64,000 bases of DNA from Blastomussa wellsi (lineage: Eukaryota > Cnidaria > Anthozoa > Scleractinia > Plerogyridae), in the NCBI GenBank assembly GCA_947652115.1, contig OX393562.1:21442332-21506331 (forward strand). Direction: 5' to 3'. Shown here in pieces: positions 39,201-47,037 of the stretch; positions within the stretch are counted from its first letter, which is position 1, and every line of letters begins with the position of its first letter. The translations under genes were made by a program, and so were the position numbers. The notes under the pieces are model-generated. The model did not search any database and was not told the DNA's origin. It worked only from the letters and a program-made list of their open reading frames with translations.

Positions 39201-42200
39201 AGGGCACTGTATTGTGTTCAGTTAGTGTGTCTCTAACAGTGCCTCTCTTCACCCAGGTGTATACATGTAAATGGGTACTAGCAAAATAATTCTGGGGAGT
39301 AACCCTGCCATGGACTAGCATTCCATCCAGGCGGGGGAATAAAAATTATTCCTACCCACTTAACATAAAAGTAAAAAATCCCTCTTTTGAAACAATCTTG
39401 ACATTATTGAGCTTGATTTGGTCGGATTGCTCAAATTTATGGTAAAAGAACCCATCTATTGATAAATTGGGTCACATTGACTCCTGGAGATTTAAAAAAA
39501 AATGCATTTTTAGACATTTTGAACATTTTCAAGTCAGTTATAGGCTAAATCTGCCCCAAATCACTCCAAAATGCATTTGCAAAATAAAGGCATGCCTCGT
39601 TTTCCACTAGCATCACATTTAACCACATTTTAGCTTGGGCATGCACCCTAATCAAAATTTTGAGATGGACGAGAGACTGACCCACCACTTTAGGCTTTTA
39701 GTTCCTAGGTAGGTGAGGGAAATTTTCCTCAGGTTTTGACAGAACTTTCTAAGCATTTTCGTGCATATTTCAAGCTCTGTTAACTCAATCAATATCATTT
39801 CGGTATCACCAGAAAGCTCTTTCCCTCCTGCAGAACTGGGGTAAAAGATATTCCTATTATCTGGTTTTGTTTCATTTGTTACATTTTGACTTTCAAGTTT
39901 TTCAAAAGTTAAGAATAATTCAAGATGCTCATTTTTGAATTTGAGTGCAGAAGAAAATTTAGTGTTGAACAATTTAGACAATAGTCAGAGTGATTTTGTC
40001 CCAGAACTATCGGTCTGGTTGTCGCCCCTTGGAAATTTGATGTTCTTAAAACATCAAATTTCTGCGGGGCAACTATCAGTGGATAGTTCCTCTATCGTTT
40101 AACCCATTGAATCCTAAACCGCCCGTAACCGGTCGTGACCGAAGTTGACCTTGGTTCTGACATCATCAGCTTTGACCAAAATAGGAATCCCATTTACCCC
40201 AGTTCTGCAGGAGAGAAAGAGCTTTCCAATCATGCCAGATATTACTGGTTGGGCTAATGGAGCTTGAAATATGCACAAAAATGCTTAGAAATTTCCGTCA
40301 AAAACTAGGAGGAAAATTTCCCTCACTTACCCTTGGCTACTAAATGTTAAGAATTTCCTGTTTCATGCTATCTTGGCAATTCTTGAACCAAAAGCAAGCC
40401 CAGTAAGAGGCCAACAAAACCGTAAAAAAAAGATATGAGAAAAGGAAAAAGGAAAAGCGAAAAATAAAAAATAAAACGAAAAGCCTACAGAAGTGGGTCA
40501 CTTTCTCGTCTTGAAATTCTGTGCAAATTTTGATTAGGGTGCATGCCTAAGCTAAAATGTGGTTAAATGCAATACTAGTGAAAAACCTGGCATGTCTTTA
40601 TTTTGCAAATGCATTTTGGAGTGATTTGAAGCAGATTTAGCCTAGAAAATATTCAAAATGTCTAATCCAGGAGTCAGTGGGTTAAATAGCTGATATTTTT
40701 ATTAAGACTCTGTTCACCCCTATGTACAATACATGTACATCAAAGAAAAAAATAAAATAATTGATCAACATTCAGAACTATACCTCTGGGTCAGGATGGA
40801 CTAATAGCAAGTAAGTACCAGGTAACTTTTCCTCAAGCTCAAGCTCTTCCAGCTTAAGTGAACATCCACACACATTCAAAGCTATAAGTCCTCTTTTGAA
40901 CAGGCCTGCCATTCGCTCATCATGTAAAAGACAAGGGTATTTTAAAATTTCCAGGAGGGGAACTTGGAACTTGGTAGCAACCTCCTTCAAAAAACAAACT
41001 CAACGTAAACATGATAATATTATTATCATAATAGCTTAAGCCCTACGTACAAATGACACCTGAACATTAAGCCACAAGTCATAACTACATGTAGAAAGTT
41101 ACAGTAATCTACCGGTCAAACATTGGTTGCAAATCACCTGCAAATTTTTATAGTTAATTTTTTTGAGATTATGCATACATGTAATGATAGTTAACTGGGG
41201 GATTTCCTGTCTGTCAGCAGGTGATTGCCTTGTGCATGAGTATTGCAGTCATTGCCGTGCAGGTTTACCCTCATGGTTTTGCTTTGAGCAGCTTTGTCAC
41301 TTTTGCCTTTGTAATTTGTAATTTTGATTGCAAGTTGCTTCAATCACAATCGCTGTAGAAGGCACCCCTTGGAGATCTTTGCAAATTGGAACGATTGCAT
41401 AAAAAGTTGCTTAGCAATGCTACTGGCTTATTTATACTAGGGTGTTATTCAGGCTAACCTAACCTGAGTGCACTGAGTGTACAAAATGTACAGAACTTGC
41501 TTTAGCTGAATCAAACATGGGACAATGAGTTTTACCCAGACTTCAAGTGATTATATAAGTCAATAAAGCATGTGCATGCCATGCTCTAAGGCATTATAAT
41601 GGACTTAAATTGACCAATTATAGTAAATGCAATTTCTCAAACTTTAATGAATTCTAACAATGAATACAAGACAATTAATGAAAAATACAAATAATATGTT
41701 TAATATGCTTAAAGATAAATTTAAACCAGAACACCTGTTTCTGGAAAACATACCTGTAACTCCTCCTTTCCTTCAGCTACACCATCCAAGGCATTTGCTA
41801 TTGTTTTTGATAGCCTGTCAATATCCACCAAAACCAACAGCTGGAATGAAAATAACAACGAGCACATTCAATAGACCAATTTCGATATTTTAATATTCAG
41901 CCTAAAACAATAGACATCACTTCGAGGCTCCGGGGAATAAATCCCACAGACTCTATAATTTATACCCCGGAGCCTCGTTCTGAGGTCTATTGTTTTAGGC
42001 TGAATTTTAAAATATCGAAATTGGTCTATTAATTTTCAAATATTTGCACAGCTGCATAGCATTGATAAAAAAATATGGTTCTATTTGGTAATCAATGTTA
42101 CCAGTAACCAGCTTTCAGCACGAAAATCAATTTTACTGTTACCTGTTACTCTGTAGGTTTATCAGTTACTGTAGTATTCTCTCATTGTTTACTTTATAAC

Positions 42201-43557
42201 TATTCAGTTCATGGTACTACATGTACATATACTAAATTAGTAACATATTATAACCCTCTAAGAATTTTTACTGTACACAGTGATTTCCCAGCAAATTGTT
42301 TTGTTTACACAACTGCACTGTCTAAATGTGTAATATTAAATTATTATTCTACTATAAGGGCAACAGAACGGACAAAATATAACATGGTATTACACTGTAG
42401 AACAGGGCCAAAAATCGGTATGGATGATGCAGAGCAAACAAAAGCAGCTGCATAATAGTGGAATAACAAATAATGTACCTTATAGATTAATACTATGCAA
42501 CTTGCAATGTATCCACTCCCATTATATGTTAAATCATTGAATAAGGTGAATTTACACAGTACCCTACTCTTTTCATGACTTTCATTGTACCGCAGCTTGC
42601 AACAGTAAATACAATGTGACAAGTGGTAAATTACAAGAGACACTACCCATTGGCATACATGACATACTGTAAGGTTCGCAAAGGACTATAGGGCGATTTT
42701 AAACTTCCAAGTTTTATGATGCGAGATAAAATTCAAAGCAAAGCAAAATGATGAAATGACTTCTATTTTCTGGAGATTGCAGTTACGAGATTCGAGTGAT
42801 CAAGGGTTCGCGAAATCATTTGGTGACTACGTGGTAAATTACAAGAGACACTATCCATAGGCATACATAACATACTGTAAGGTTTGCAAGGGATTATAAT
42901 ACTTTTATTCTTCTGTAATAACTGTATGGTGTTTTATGTAATATATCAAACACGAGAGACAGTGTTTCATCGGGATATCCAAACACCGAGAAGAGAGTTG
43001 AAAAGACGACGCGCAGCGGAGTATTTTTAATGAACTTCGAGGTGTTTGGATCGCCGATGAAACATTGTCTCGAGTGTTTGATATATCTTCTCAATCGAAA
43101 CAAAAACCAAGGAGTAAACGGAGAAATAAAATCGTCAAAATCTATGCTAATTAAGATCGGGTATCAAAACCTCCTTCACGGTTATGATTTTCTTTGTTTT
43201 ACCTCAATGAATTATTAATGAGTTTGAGAAGTTACTCTTCTGTAAACAGTGTGCAATAAAACTTGAAACTTGATCCCAGAATGTATATTAAAATATAGGT
43301 AGTAAACTGAGGAATATAATTACCTTTTTAGTTTCATCAGGCAATTCATCCTGTAGCCTATGATACTCTTGAACACAGTCAAAACAGTAGCAGAGATCTA
43401 ACAACAGCTCCGCGGGCCAGTCATCTAGTGGCAAATTCACATATTTTGGAAACTCATTTCTCATGGAAACAGGTGCAGAACACCATTCACAGGCCCTTTT
43501 ATTAGTTGGCAACGTCAGCCAGGTTCCAGCATTACCAAAGCCATCATCAACATTTTC
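9665..43557 (-). CDS. SETX: Senataxin-like SF1 (UPF1-family) RNA/DNA helicase, 27 exons
   Basis: Senataxin unwinds R-loops and helps RNA polymerase II terminate. Family membership rests on ordered helicase motifs: I GPPGTGKS, Ia LLCAPSNAAIDEL, II VDEAC, III LVGDPEQLP, IV NEQYRMHPEI, V NTVDGFQGREKD, VI NVALTRARHALYVFG. The N-terminus also has the senataxin-type CxxC...CYCxxC...EYH segment. Exons (5' to 3'): 43557-43324, 41840-41754, 40984-40784, 39041-38699, 36807-36445, 35782-35616, 35333-35166, 34774-33933, 33189-32828, 32342-30574, 29452-29260, 28366-28241, 26576-26341, 25465-25316, 24508-24304, 23917-23670, 22770-22565, 21968-21932, 21698-21591, 21369-21300, 15467-15362, 14664-14578, 13741-13601, 12899-12845, 12751-12687, 12396-12309, 11488-9665. 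These sum to 8481 nt (about 2826 aa); human senataxin is about 2677 aa. Every junction keeps frame. I could not place the start codon: exon 1 may begin at 43557 or run to about 43637, and a further 5' exon is possible. Confidence 0.9.
11535..11941. mobile_element. Foldback element (MITE-like), about 407 bp
   Basis: Left end 'agcctcggctcttgatacaag' matches the reverse complement of the right end at 11912-11941. Inner parts also pair: 'cgccgccatgttggattt' near 11679 against 'aaatccaaaatgggcggcg' near 11780. The ends abut TTAA on both sides. It lies in the last intron of the senataxin-like gene. No transposase. Confidence 0.75.
12309..12899 (-). CDS. SETX: Senataxin-like exons 24-26: motifs V and VI
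   Basis: Exon 24 (12899-12845) reads 'DTIIEVNTVDGFQ'. Exon 25 (12751-12687) reads 'GREKDVIIVSCVRAQTYRGS'. Exon 26 (12396-12309) reads 'FLSDRQRMNVALTRARHALY'. Together they form the last helicase motifs with the arginine finger (LTRAR). The intron between exons 24 and 25 is only about 93 bp and is open in frame, so a retained-intron form would not stop at once. Confidence 0.92.
13145..13400 (-). mobile_element. LINE reverse-transcriptase C-terminal tail, decayed
   Basis: Minus-strand ORF with 'LPTITTLSSFPNFNDKLLEF', which resembles '[20 protein letters not shown]' in the LINE fragment at 61225-61467. The usual upstream 'GPKxWN' part is decayed. It lies in a senataxin-like intron. Confidence 0.6.
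15161..15213 (+). repeat. Three units of a 19-bp tandem repeat
   Basis: The unit 'ctagtaagtcataatac' is repeated three times with one or two changes. Intronic; no function seen. Confidence 0.85.
15362..15467 (-). CDS. SETX: Senataxin-like exon 21: motif IV
   Basis: Encodes 'KPVLMLNEQYRMHPEIAAFP', the QYRMHP signature of RecA domain 2, then 'SSHIYQNNLKTH'. It is followed by exon 22 (14664-14578, 'RPFPLAKHYALFDVFRGQE') and exon 23 (13741-13601, 'IGIITPYRKQTSEIQNRL'). Confidence 0.92.
16146..16185 (+). ncRNA. Hammerhead-ribozyme-like motif (Penelope/retrozyme type)
   Basis: CTGAAGA (146-152 of the 16000s) matches the CUGANGA box. GGTCG/CGACC form a 5-bp stem II around a 5-base loop, then GAAA, then a palindromic ACATGT as a very short stem III, then C as the cleavage-site base. 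CAA before the core and TTG after it can pair as stem I. One extra base sits between the CUGANGA box and stem II compared with the textbook core. Hammerheads with palindromic short stem III that work as dimers are known in Penelope-like elements. Activity is not shown. Confidence 0.4.
16380..16665 (-). mobile_element. tRNA-derived SINE, family A
   Basis: On the minus strand a tRNA-like head (A-box-like 'cctcagtagagcgga', B box 'ggttcgattccc') is followed by a body of about 220 bp with 'gggacgttaaagaacac'-type sequence. The A box is damaged, so it is not a working tRNA. It lies in the 5.8 kb senataxin-like intron. Confidence 0.65.
18138..18237 (+). mobile_element. 100-bp Penelope/retrozyme-like element with perfect 10-bp target duplication
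   Basis: Starts 'atataatttggttttatcaa' and ends 'cccttcgtcggagcgaa'. TCGGAGAACG is repeated exactly at 18128-18137 and 18238-18247 on either side, which fixes the ends. Relatives lie at 29999-30213 (palindromic), 47502-47600 and about 50446-50546. On the minus strand of the family there is a hammerhead-like core: CCGACGA, a GGGC/GCTC stem, GAAA, palindromic ACGT and C; this copy reads GCAA instead of GAAA. It cannot encode its own protein. Confidence 0.75.
18490..18965 (+). repeat. Diverged tandem repeat, about 3 units of 150-165 bp
   Basis: Repeating landmarks are 'atgaccagtgcctagt', 'cagagttgaa', 'accaagctg(c/t)tagctga' and 'taatgaa(a/g)tttgattttgt'. Units differ by several percent and the last is truncated. 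Intronic. Confidence 0.75.
19078..19400 (+). repeat. Diverged copy of an interspersed element also at 39470-40690
   Basis: Shares the order 'gacatcatcatctttgacca', 'ctctgtaggaggaaaagatc', 'aaaaactaggaggaaaa' with the copy at 40140-40320. It gives a 101-codon ORF that is not conserved in the other copies, so I treat it as non-coding. Confidence 0.6.
21300..21369 (-). CDS. SETX: Senataxin-like exon 20: 'GRSMFERL' segment
   Basis: A 70-bp exon reading 'KAKEMLFGRSMFERLYRFF', the short segment between motifs III and IV seen in all UPF1-like helicases. It begins after 'ttctag' and ends in phase 1 at a GTTACT donor, exactly what exon 21 across the next 5.8 kb needs. A longer ORF overlaps it in the same frame but is only read-through into the intron. 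Confidence 0.85.
21591..21968 (-). CDS. SETX: Senataxin-like exons 18-19: Walker B and motif III
   Basis: Exon 18 is only 37 bp (21968-21932) and ends 'TCVIVDE'. Exon 19 (21698-21591) begins 'ACQSHELDLLIPL', so the DEAC form of the Walker B box is split by the intron. Exon 19 also holds motif III, 'KLVLVGDPEQLPSTVLS'. The acidic catalytic residues are intact. Confidence 0.9.
22565..23917 (-). CDS. SETX: Senataxin-like exons 16-17: domain 1B and prong-like helices
   Basis: Exon 16 (23917-23670) has 'GDLCLVRVGRKSHIHP' and a charged helical stretch. Exon 17 (22770-22565) continues the heptad-like helices and ends with 'NVVCTTLSGAGSGSL', the conserved strand ahead of motif II. The long charged helices match the 'prong' inserted in senataxin/Sen1 RecA1, which is needed for unwinding in the family. 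Confidence 0.85.
24304..24508 (-). CDS. SETX: Senataxin-like exon 15: motif Ia, probable GC donor
   Basis: Encodes 'RILLCAPSNAAIDELIGRIK', motif Ia of the family. The only donor that keeps frame with the next exon is TCAG|GCGAGT at 24304/24303, a GC-AG type intron. It yields 'VVKSEFSTNCGDL' across the junction. Reading on past it meets TAA four bases later. Confidence 0.85.
25316..25465 (-). CDS. SETX: Senataxin-like exon 14: Q motif and Walker A (motif I)
   Basis: Encodes 'YNESQEKVIS' (the Q-motif region) and 'CLVQGPPGTGKSYTIVGL'. GPPGTGKS is the ATP-binding P-loop of SF1 helicases, with the catalytic Lys intact. The frame is open through both splice sites. Confidence 0.93.
27634..28169. 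mobile_element. Long terminal-inverted-repeat (foldback) element, about 535 bp
   Basis: The left end 'cctcagttatatggacccgg' and inner 'gggtacccgaga' pair with 'gggtacccgagaccatata' and 'ggggcctcag' at the right. Several inner 'acccgagttgtctcg' motifs repeat in both directions. It lies in the intron between exons 12 and 13 of the senataxin-like gene and carries no ORF. Confidence 0.75.
29260..29452 (-). CDS. SETX: Senataxin-like exon 11: start of the helicase region
   Basis: Joins the previous exon to give 'MEIWGQAVGSWWDKD' and ends in 'ESDLVLLTLSTGGEG'. This is the beta-rich segment ahead of RecA domain 1 in UPF1/senataxin helicases. It is followed by exon 12 (28366-28241) with a short Ser/Arg-rich linker, and exon 13 (26576-26341), which ends 'TQSAHLAK'. 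Confidence 0.75.
29999..30213. mobile_element. Near-perfect 215-bp palindrome: two head-to-head copies of the 100-bp hammerhead-like element
   Basis: The left half matches the element at 18138-18237; the right half is its reverse complement with a small internal duplication of 'ggctaacgctcgaa'. Both ends read 'aatataattt'/'aaattatatt'. It sits in the intron between exons 10 and 11 of the senataxin-like gene and would form a very stable hairpin in RNA or single-stranded DNA. Confidence 0.85.
30574..32342 (-). CDS. SETX: Senataxin-like exon 10: large disordered exon with SIM-like motif and duplicated block
   Basis: About 590 codons of acidic, Ser-rich sequence. Near the start is 'DPIVLSDDDES', a hydrophobic core followed by Ser and acids, the form of a SUMO-interacting motif. 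In the middle a 96-residue block, marked by 'ASFNEVIS' and 'SLSSIS', occurs twice in tandem with a 288-bp period. The exon closes with 'YYSAFKPLLFMEIWGQ', which matches the conserved 'Y..F.PLL..E' entry into the helicase domain of senataxin. Large middle exons of this kind are typical of senataxin genes; the sequence between domains is not conserved. Confidence 0.85.
32828..33189 (-). CDS. SETX: Senataxin-like exon 9: basic linker
   Basis: Low-complexity linker that includes the basic stretch 'RPKKRHRARKSAGMAKKH', a likely nuclear localisation signal (inference). The left donor is a good GTAAGT. Two acceptors, after 33190 and about 18 bp further upstream, keep the same frame, so the 5' edge may be 33189 or about 33207. 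Confidence 0.7.
33933..34774 (-). CDS. SETX: Senataxin-like exon 8: 11-residue (33-bp) tandem repeat array
   Basis: About 20 units of the pattern HSTLPKPGSST, with 'HSTLAKPSPST' variants and more diverged units at the C-terminal end of the array. At DNA level the central 6-7 units are almost identical, pointing to recent expansion or unequal exchange. Each unit is rich in Ser, Thr and Pro with one Lys, so the segment is surely disordered. One unit carries a 4-residue insertion. The exon is in phase on both sides: it starts after AG at 34776-34775 and ends with two bases of a Val codon before GTAAGG. The array lies between the helical N-terminus and the helicase core. Confidence 0.85.
35012..35069. 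repeat. ATT/ATC microsatellite
   Basis: Imperfect (ATT)n(ATC)n run in the intron between exons 7 and 8 of the senataxin-like gene. Confidence 0.85.
36890..37190 (+). mobile_element. tRNA-derived SINE, family B
   Basis: Head with A-box 'tggcctaatggttagtgcgc' and B-box 'gggttcaagcc', then a body with 'ctcttcacccaggtgtataa', 'ccctgcgatggactagcatc' and 'ctgatgggccactaggct'. It lies in a senataxin-like intron. The same family recurs at 39131, 53100-53350 (reverse), 58797, 63225 (reverse) and 63560. Confidence 0.8.
38699..40984 (-). CDS. SETX: Senataxin-like exons 3-4: helical N-terminal region
   Basis: Exon 3 (40984-40784) ends in 'LLLVHPDPE' and exon 4 (39041-38699) begins 'VRGWAVRSVRL', restoring the 'HPDPxVRxWA' signature of the senataxin N-terminal domain. 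The rest is leucine-rich and helical, fitting the alpha-solenoid type N-terminus of this family, which serves in protein contacts. The intron between the two exons holds a pair of inverted repeat elements and a SINE. Confidence 0.8.
39131..39345 (+). mobile_element. tRNA-derived SINE, family B (3' part short)
   Basis: Head 'tggcctaatggttagcgtgc' and B-box-like 'gattgagccc', body through 'aaccctgccatggactagca'. The 'ctgatgggccact' end seen in the copy at 36890 is missing. Confidence 0.75.
39470..40690. mobile_element. Two copies of one interspersed element in opposite orientation
   Basis: The copy at about 40097-40684 begins 'aacccattgaatcctaaacc' and ends 'ccaggagtcagtgggtt', so its ends are imperfect inverted repeats. 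The copy at 39470-39990 is reversed and begins 'attgactcctgga'. Long stretches match across the axis, for example 'gggtgcatgcctaagct' against its complement near 39640. It lies between exons 3 and 4 of the senataxin-like gene and has no ORF of its own. Confidence 0.7.
41870..42030. mobile_element. 161-bp palindromic MITE
   Basis: Terminal inverted repeats of about 46 bp, starting 'aatagaccaatttcgatatt', with one or two mismatches. The middle has a second inverted pair, 'ggctccggggaataaat' against 'ataccccggagcc'. It lies only about 30 bp upstream of the acceptor of senataxin-like exon 2. Confidence 0.85.
42623..42900. repeat. Direct repeat pair, about 68 bp each, 208 bp apart
   Basis: 'gtggtaaattacaagagaca' and the following 48 bases at 42623-42690 recur at 42831-42900 with about six changes. 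The second copy abuts the palindrome that begins at 42941. Intronic. Confidence 0.8.
42941..43087. mobile_element. Palindromic MITE, about 147 bp
   Basis: 'atatatcaaacacgagagac' and 'ggtgtttggatcgccgatga' occur as inverted partners at the two ends. It lies in the first intron of the senataxin-like gene. Confidence 0.8.
43324..43557 (-). CDS. SETX: Senataxin-like exon 1: N-terminal cysteine-rich segment
   Basis: Encodes 'CEWCS' and, about 30 residues on, 'DLCYCFDCVQEYHRLQDELP', the order found at the extreme N-terminus of senataxin. The four or more paired cysteines could bind a metal; that is inference. The upstream edge is uncertain: an AG lies at 43559-43558 after a pyrimidine-rich stretch, and another just above 43637. 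No in-frame ATG precedes the CEWC motif in this exon, so the start codon may sit in an upstream exon I did not find. Confidence 0.7.
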
Positions 43558-43637
43558 CTTAGCAAGAAAGAAAAAACAGAAAATGTTACCCTCAAACACT
43601 GTCTGTATGAAGGGAAATGTCGCAGACACTTCACCTG

Positions 43638-44750
43638 GAATTTACAGTGCCAAATAAAGTGTTAATTAAATAAGGGCGATGATATGTGCAAAACATTTTT
43701 TGCACCTCTCCTTGCTCTCAGTTTTTCACTCGTGCCTTATTCACCCTTCAGGGACTAAAAAATGAACTGCTCCTGTTTCCAGATAGTGTTTGATGTTACT
43801 AGACAAACAAAGCTCAGACATTAGACCTCTTCAGCTTTGTATCTAAATTGCCCATTTCAATATCATGTGATGCTTTGTATATTATCTGTATATTATTGTG
43901 GATTTTTTTGAATTTGAAAGAAATAATTCTCAAAGTTATTAACATCACCTGGTCTGAAATTGGACAACAAACAAATGAAGCTAACTCATTTAGACACCAA
44001 TGTAAACCTTTCAAAATTATACATTTGTTTTCACAGTTATTTATGCACTCTGTTGATGAAGTGAGATAACTTTTTGGCTGGGAATTATACTGCCTACACT
44101 GTCAGGCAATGATTTCAACCCAACATTTAGAAAACAAAATGCGTCAAAAACGAAGTCTAGGGGTACCCATAGAGAGGGGGTCGAGTGCCATATACCAAGT
44201 CAATAGCAAGTCCTGAAGTATGTCACAAAGAACACAACAATGGGGCCTAGCCCTTAAACAATAGCACAATAGACTTCTCACAATCGAACAACACAACAGT
44301 GCATATAGTTGACTTGGTATAAAATATGCAGCATCATCCTAAAGAGGCTTATAACATGCATGCGCAGTCTACTTTCAAATTTCGTATATCCAGAAAGCCA
44401 TATGTCAAGTCACAAAAGCATACGACTATACATAAATCAGAGCAAACCAAAGGTACAAAAGCAAAAAGCTATTTTCCCTGCCAAAGTGCGCCTGACTGTC
44501 AAGATTTCGTTTCGCCTGTGTATGACTATCATACGATCTTTGTTCACTCGTTTGTTTTCATTCAGCAAATGCAGGGTGAAGCTTACTTGTTTGATTATTA
44601 TATCCATTGGTATACGATTTCATGTCCAACAGAAAACTTTCAACCGCGTCCGGTTTTCAAATTTGCCGATTCCCCTGGATTCCCGCGCCATATTTTATAA
44701 ACGCTTCCACCTGAACATCAGCACCGTCATTACCGTCATGCGTATCACTC
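43638..44750. other. Upstream flank of the senataxin-like gene
   Basis: This should hold the promoter, 5' UTR and perhaps the missing first exon. I see no CpG-dense block and no start codon that clearly joins exon 1. A 285-codon plus-strand ORF at 44309-45166 runs into a repeat and has no recognisable domain. Confidence 0.4.
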
Positions 44751-44769
44751 TTCAGTCTCCGGCAAGGGA

Positions 44770-45235
44770 ATTGGCAAGGGAACATTCTCGTACCCAGAGG
44801 CCGCGATCCTTTTGGTCAGCACCAAGAATCGTCCCGCGATCCTTTTGGTTAGCACAGGAGTTACGAGTCATTGACGACGGCGACGGCAAGGACGACGCCT
44901 GCTTAAAAATGAATCTAAATTTTACGCACGAATCTTGCAATTGCCTTGATGTCTTTGGTGCATCTATCGCTTTCAAACGTAGCTCTTGTAGAAAATATAA
45001 GGACGGCGTTTATTTTCAAACAGAAAAACGAAAATTTAGCCGTCGAGGTTCACGTTCTCCAAAGTACTCAGAAATTGGTCATTTCACGTTGTTGTTTTGC
45101 AGAAGACGGCAAAGAAATGTACAAATAATTATAACGCACGTGCAGAGCTATTGTACTGCTCATTAAATCTTTTGTTTAGCGACGTTCTCGTTGACGTTGC
45201 CGTCGTGGTTTGCTTAAGCTAGCGCTCCCTCCGCG
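44770..45235. mobile_element. Foldback/MITE-like element, about 460 bp
   Basis: 'gacgacggcgacggcaagga' near 44872 pairs with 'cgttgacgttgccgtcg' near 45193, and 'gcctgctta' with 'tttgctta'-type sequence inside. Near the left end 'gcgatccttttggt' occurs twice. No transposase. Confidence 0.55.
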
Positions 45236-45827
45236 AACCGGGAGTCCGATTTGTTAATCATGAGTATGATTACAGACAGAATTGGACGACACGATGACCT
45301 GTTATCAATTAATCATAACCATTACAATTTCCATTACATTACAATTTGTGAAAATATTTCAAAATTCACATTGGGGAAAATCTTTCCTGTAGAGACATTA
45401 TCTAAAGTTTATACAAATTCCTCCATTTTGGAAAAGCCCCAGCTGTGAAGGGTAAGTTTTTGTTGCTATAGTGATTGTAATCAATGTGGTGATTGGTGGA
45501 TTTAGCTGACAGGAATTAAAATGATTGGCTTATGTAACTGTCCAATTACACTGTCCGATTACAACTTTGCAGATTAATTGATGCAAAATACAGCAGTTTA
45601 TGCACCAATCAGTTGTGAGGAAATTGTAATAGAGGTTATGATTAATGTTGAAAGTGGAGTTCGTTATTTGCCATCGTATGCAAATAATACAATTCAAAGG
45701 CGACAGACCACAATCTCAATGTTGGCTCCTGTAATAAATATCTAATTGCCATAACCGTTCATCAGTAGGATGCCTAAAATGCTTGTAATTCCACAATTGG
45801 TTTCGGCTCCATTAAAACAAAACTCCA

Positions 45828-46240
45828 TTAAAACAAAACTCCATCAAAACTGTGAGCGCGCGCAAAGATGTATGCGCGCGCGATTGTAAGAAAGAGAAAT
45901 CGCGTCTGGAGTCTCATCTCCTCGCGCTGTCTGATATCCCTCTGTTCCAGTCCCCCTTTCACTACCGCAAGACGCATGTCTTCCAGTGAATTACTGGGGC
46001 CATTGAAATGCTGCGCTACAGGCAAATCCCCCTTATTGTGCAGCACATCTAGGCGGTGTTCTCTGAATCGGCCGGCCAATCTGCGTCCCGTCTCGAGCTC
46101 TCCAATATAGACTGCTTTGGGGAATTTCCGGCAAGAGATACAGTAAATGATGTTCTCTGAAATGCACGTGAAATGCCCTGTGATCTTCATGTCTCCTCCT
46201 GGCGTTGGAATTGAGGTAGACTCAAGTGCCCGGCTGGTGC
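45828..46240 (-). pseudogene. Penelope-like element GIY-YIG endonuclease fragment
   Basis: The ORF has 'ENIIYCISCRKFPKAVYIGE', 'GRRLAGRFREHRLDVLHNKG' and 'PVAQHFNGPSNSLEDM', the GIY-YIG type endonuclease found at the C-terminus of Penelope-like retroelement proteins, here with GIY replaced by IIY. The reverse transcriptase that should precede it is absent, and the last part departs from the family after 'EMRLQTRF'. It ends in a GC-rich inverted repeat (gcgcgcgc, 45856-45881) and a threefold 16-bp repeat of 'ccattaaaacaaaact' at about 45808-45850. Confidence 0.8.
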
Positions 46241-46834
46241 GGTGGGTTGTCTGAAGGAAGATTGCTGTGGACTAACAGATCCTTAAGGTTTGTTTGCAAG
46301 ACCGCGACTAAAAGACCGCGACTAACAGAGTGCCTATTGTTACAACGTACCATCCAAAGAACACGTCCGTCTGTAATGTCTTACAACGCAGTTTCAACAT
46401 CTTGAAAAATGACGAATGCACCCAAGTCATTTTTTTCACAACCACCATTGAAGGCTTACAGACGGGCAAAAAACGTTCGCCTAGGAAAAATACGAAAAAA
46501 TAGCTGATTAATATTGTGAACGGTCTACACTCTTGGTACGATCAATATTCCCTTTCGAGCAAGAATTACGAAACGCAACACGCGAACACGCACTGAAGTC
46601 GTTGTTGCGTTTCGGCTTCTTCGAGGACTATAAATGTATATAATATTCCCTTCGCCGAACAAGAATTACGAACCGCACTCGACTACACTACACTCTGTTG
46701 ATTTAATGAGATTTGCTAATCGAACAAATTGAATTCGAACGATCCGTTAACACACACATGGCCTCCCATTTAATGAAAGATATACGCTCCGTGCGAAACG
46801 TACGGATCGTTGATTGCCCTTTTTGTTCCGTAAG

Positions 46835-47037
46835 TAGCCTGCGTAGCCGGTGGGATTTGAGGGTGCGAGCTACTCACACAGCATTCGCGGGCGAAGCCCA
46901 CGAGGCCAAGCGGCGAAGCCGCGCGAGTGGAAATTTAACTCGACTCCTCACCAATCTCCCCACGGCTTTGCCGCTCCGACGACGGCCTCCCAAAAACAAA
47001 AGCACTTCGCCGCGAATCCCGCCAGCTACGCAGGCTA
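46835..47037. mobile_element. 203-bp TIR element with perfect 9-bp target duplication
   Basis: Ends are TAGCCTGCGTAGC and GCTACGCAGGCTA, a perfect 13-bp terminal inverted repeat. TTCCGTAAG stands at 46826-46834 and again at 47038-47046. A 9-bp duplication is usual for Mutator-like transposons, so this is likely a non-autonomous MULE-type MITE (inference). Small plus-strand ORFs across it are chance. Confidence 0.85.

Noticed and set aside
44309..45166. 285-codon plus-strand ORF
   Set aside because: No domain; its second half lies in a foldback element and its codons look random. Kept only as a note because of its length.
45868..46110. Plus-strand ORF opposite the GIY-YIG fragment
   Set aside because: Antisense shadow.
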